A stretch of DNA of 39,514 nucleotides from Mycobacterium persicum (lineage in GTDB: Bacteria > Actinomycetota > Actinomycetes > Mycobacteriales > Mycobacteriaceae). Location: positions 1 through 39,514 of the forward strand of contig NZ_MVIF01000050.1 in NCBI RefSeq assembly GCF_002086675.1. Direction: 5' to 3'. A program made the position numbers and the translations under genes. Numbering within the stretch: the stretch's first letter is position 1; each line of letters starts with the position of its first letter. The notes beneath the pieces were generated by a model. That model was not told the origin of the DNA and did no database searches. It worked only from the letters and a program-made list of their open reading frames with translations. Of the stretch, positions 38,015 through 39,514 are shown piece after piece.

Positions 38015-38188
38015 ATGCCTGAATCGAAGTCCTCCGAGGACGAGACCAAGCGCAAGTTCCGCGAAGCCCTCGACCGCAAGCTGGCCAAGTCGGCGGGTGG
38101 ATCGGATCACAAGGACGGCGGCGCCAAGCAACCGCGGGCACACGGTCCGCTGGAGAGCCGTCGGGAATTCCGCCGCAAGAGCGGCTAA
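38015..38188 (+). CDS. Small charged protein, DUF5302 (Rv1155A-like)
   Basis: A 57-residue, highly charged, probably disordered protein: N-terminal MPESKSSEDETKRKFREALD, a lysine-rich middle (RKLAKSAGGSDHKDGG) and a C-terminal PLESRREFRRKSG. Such DUF5302 proteins are conserved in actinobacteria without known function; the composition would suit nucleic-acid or ribosome contact. It is too short for default ORF cut-offs but has a clear start, leaderless -10 box and stop. Confidence 0.85.
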   Translation: MPESKSSEDETKRKFREALDRKLAKSAGGSDHKDGGAKQPRAHGPLESRREFRRKSG

Positions 38189-38263
38189 CACGACAAAGCC
38201 TCTGGCGGGCAAGCCAATTCGATGCTGTACCGATGCTCTGCCGGTGGGTCGCCCATTGAGTTC

Positions 38264-38269
38264 TAAACT
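38264..38269 (+). promoter_or_regulatory. -10 box TAAACT, leaderless start of 38276 gene
   Basis: TANNNT box with 6 nt to GTG 38276. This spacing supports 38276 over the in-frame GTG at 38270. Confidence 0.45.
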
Positions 38270-38275
38270 GTGTGG

Positions 38276-38857
38276 GTGGTGAAACTGCAGCTTGCCCAGG
38301 ACCAGGCCGCCGACGCGCTGCTCGACTCCAACCCGTTCGCGCTGCTGGTCGGCATGCTTCTTGATCAGCAGGTTCCGCTGGAGACCGCGTTCGCCGGGCC
38401 CAAGAAGATCGCCGACCGGATGGGCGGCTTCGACGCCGCTGAGATAGCGGACTACGACCCGGAAAAGTTCGCCGCACTGTGCTCGGAAAAGCCTGCGATA
38501 CACCGCTTTCCGGGCTCGATGGCCAAGCGCATCCAGGCGCTTGCGCAGATCGTCGTGGACCGCTACGGCGGAGACGCGGCCGCCGTGTGGACGGCCGGCG
38601 ATCCCGATGGCGATGAGTTGCTGCGGCGGCTCAAGGGGCTGCCCGGGTTCGGCGAGCAAAAAGCCCGGATCTTCCTGGCGTTGCTCGGCAAGCAATACGG
38701 CGTGACGCCGCCGGGCTGGCGGGAGGCCGCCGGGCCCTACGGTCAACCCGGCACCTATATCTCCGTCGCCGATATCGTGGACGCCCGCTCGCTGGGGCAG
38801 GTGCGCTCGCACAAGAAACAGATGAAGGCTTCAGTTAAGGGAAAGGCGGCAACGTGA
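38276..38857 (+). CDS. HhH-GPD-type base-excision glycosylase-like protein (Rv1156-like)
   Basis: A 193-residue protein from GTG 38276 (195 if from 38270, as in my memory of Rv1156). Residues ~15-70 give the helical N-lobe (NPFALLVGMLLDQQVPLETAF), and near 120-140 a helix-hairpin-helix LLRRLKGLPGFGEQKARIFLALL followed by KQYGVTPPGW. HhH-GPD proteins remove damaged bases; the catalytic Lys/Asp of Nth or MutY is not obvious and there is no Fe-S cluster motif, so activity is uncertain. The tail is basic (HKKQMKASVKGKAAT). It overlaps the next small gene as GTGA. Confidence 0.85.
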   Translation: MVKLQLAQDQAADALLDSNPFALLVGMLLDQQVPLETAFAGPKKIADRMGGFDAAEIADYDPEKFAALCSEKPAIHRFPGSMAKRIQALAQIVVDRYGGDAAAVWTAGDPDGDELLRRLKGLPGFGEQKARIFLALLGKQYGVTPPGWREAAGPYGQPGTYISVADIVDARSLGQVRSHKKQMKASVKGKAAT

Positions 38858-39000
38858 AAACACACATTACGTGTCCGTGCGGCGAAGCCATCGTCGGCAA
38901 GGACGAGGACGAGTTGGTCGAGCTGACCCAGAAACACCTTGCCGATGTTCATCCCGGTCTGGAGTACGACCGCGACGCAATCTTGTTCATGGCGTACTGA
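38854..39000 (+). CDS. Small DUF1059-like protein
   Basis: A 48-residue protein from GTG 38854, overlapping the glycosylase-like stop (GTGA). It contains HITCPCGEAIVGKDEDELVE and KHLADVHPGLEYDRDAI: a CPCG pair plus His residues in a helix, the layout of DUF1059 small proteins that probably bind zinc. It is below usual length cut-offs, but the translational coupling and family match make it convincing. Its function is unknown; the coupling suggests it works with the DNA-repair-like protein. Confidence 0.85.
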   Translation: MKTHITCPCGEAIVGKDEDELVELTQKHLADVHPGLEYDRDAILFMAY

Positions 39001-39052
39001 CTGGTGCACGACGCGCCGTAAGCGGCGTACATCTGCGCGCCCTCGCGCTGTA

Positions 39053-39514
39053 TTAGGGAACCACCGTTGAGCCGATGGTCGGCATGAACTGGCACTGCCG
39101 TTCCTTGGTGGTGACCTGACCGAAAATCGTCGACATGATGCTGCCTGAACCGGTGTCGGCGATCACGGTCAACGTGGTCGGCCCGTCCGGATTGATGTCC
39201 GGCCGAGGCTTGAGCGTGGCGCTGCCGGACCTGCCGGTGGTCAGGTTCACCCAAGTGACGTTCAACGGCAGCCGCTGCACCTCGGCGGGTCCGGGGGTGC
39301 CGACGGCAGTGAACACATAGGCCGTCTGGCCCGGCCCCGGGCCGGGCGACGGAATCTTGGCCGGGCCCGCGACCGAGAGCGCGGTGGCGATCACGTTGCT
39401 ACCGTCGGCCAGGCAATTCGTGCCGATCGAGGGGTACATGAAGTCCTGCGTGGGTGGGGCGTCGGGGCCGAATCCGGGAGCCGCGGCCGGAGCAGGTGGG
39501 GCCGCTTCGGGGGC
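39053..39514 (-). CDS. Ala/Pro-rich secreted-type protein (C-terminal part; Rv1157c-like)
   Basis: The frame is open from the right window edge to a TAA at 39053, giving 153 residues of C-terminus. The first ~24 visible residues are Ala/Pro-rich (APEAAPPAPAAAPGFG), followed by a beta-rich domain: MYPSIGTNCLADGSNVIATAL, GPGPGQTAYVFTAVGTPGPAEVQ, LNVTWVNLTTGRSG, IADTGSGSIMSTIFGQVTT and CQFMPTIGSTVVP. Two Cys are spaced for a possible disulphide, as in exported proteins. It matches Rv1157c by position and composition; the N-terminus with any signal peptide is outside the window. It converges on the DUF1059 gene. Confidence 0.85.
   Translation of the reverse strand, partial: APEAAPPAPAAAPGFGPDAPPTQDFMYPSIGTNCLADGSNVIATALSVAGPAKIPSPGPGPGQTAYVFTAVGTPGPAEVQRLPLNVTWVNLTTGRSGSATLKPRPDINPDGPTTLTVIADTGSGSIMSTIFGQVTTKERQCQFMPTIGSTVVP

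Overview
The window looks like chromosome of a slow-growing Mycobacterium of the M. kansasii / M. marinum / M. tuberculosis type. The composition is GC-rich, there is a PE_PGRS gene (left edge) and a PPE-SVP gene, lipid and acyl-CoA genes are dense, GTG/TTG starts and 4-nt ATGA/GTGA overlaps are common, and several genes have a leaderless -10 box 6-7 nt before the start codon. From about 18 kb to the right edge, gene order and several exact protein lengths match what I remember of M. tuberculosis Rv1135A-Rv1157c. I made that comparison from memory, without an alignment.

Layout. (1) 1-2.8 kb: a PE_PGRS gene (minus) and a PPE gene (plus) diverge around a 750-bp non-coding stretch. The PPE gene abuts a broken short-chain dehydrogenase. 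(2) 2.6-13.6 kb: a two-armed oxidative locus. On the minus strand two adjacent acyl-CoA dehydrogenase subunits are followed by the SDR remnant. On the plus strand lie a VWA protein, a CbbQ/NorQ-type AAA+ ATPase, a periplasmic-binding-protein-like receptor with no signal peptide, an AveC-like membrane protein, an SDR, an aldehyde dehydrogenase and a cytochrome P450. An identical 15-nt motif sits in the -35/-10 spacer of the predicted promoter of each arm. (3) 13.6-15.7 kb: a tightly overlapping DGPF protein / ECF42-type sigma factor / SRPBCC operon. (4) 15.7-18 kb: a gene-poor stretch with three hypothetical proteins.

(5) 18-20 kb: a thiolase and enoyl-CoA hydratase operon behind a 19-bp inverted repeat. 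(6) 20-22.6 kb: type III polyketide synthase, ICMT-family methyltransferase and FAD-dependent oxidase, the gene set of SrsABC-type alkylresorcinol / polyketide quinone synthesis. (7) 22.7-26.9 kb: a membrane protein, two paralogous NAD(P)-binding proteins facing each other, and a CPBP protease between them. (8) 27-29.8 kb: enoyl-CoA hydratase, alpha-methylacyl-CoA racemase (mcr) and an SDR, for branched or sterol side-chain acyl-CoA metabolism, ended by a strong hairpin. (9) 29.9-34 kb: a 43-codon small ORF, an intact MmpL13-like transporter, a TetR regulator and a methyltransferase. (10) 34-35 kb: an AbiEi-like/DUF559 nuclease gene bracketed by two 79-bp direct repeats. (11) 35-39.5 kb: sirtuin cobB, GntR regulator, methyltransferase, DUF1697, F420-type split-barrel protein, three small or housekeeping-like proteins and the C-terminus of an Ala/Pro-rich protein.

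The best candidates for something undescribed are the AAA+/VWA-assisted oxidation locus with its shared operator, and the repeat-bracketed DUF559 nuclease gene. No tRNA, rRNA, CRISPR array or transposase was found.
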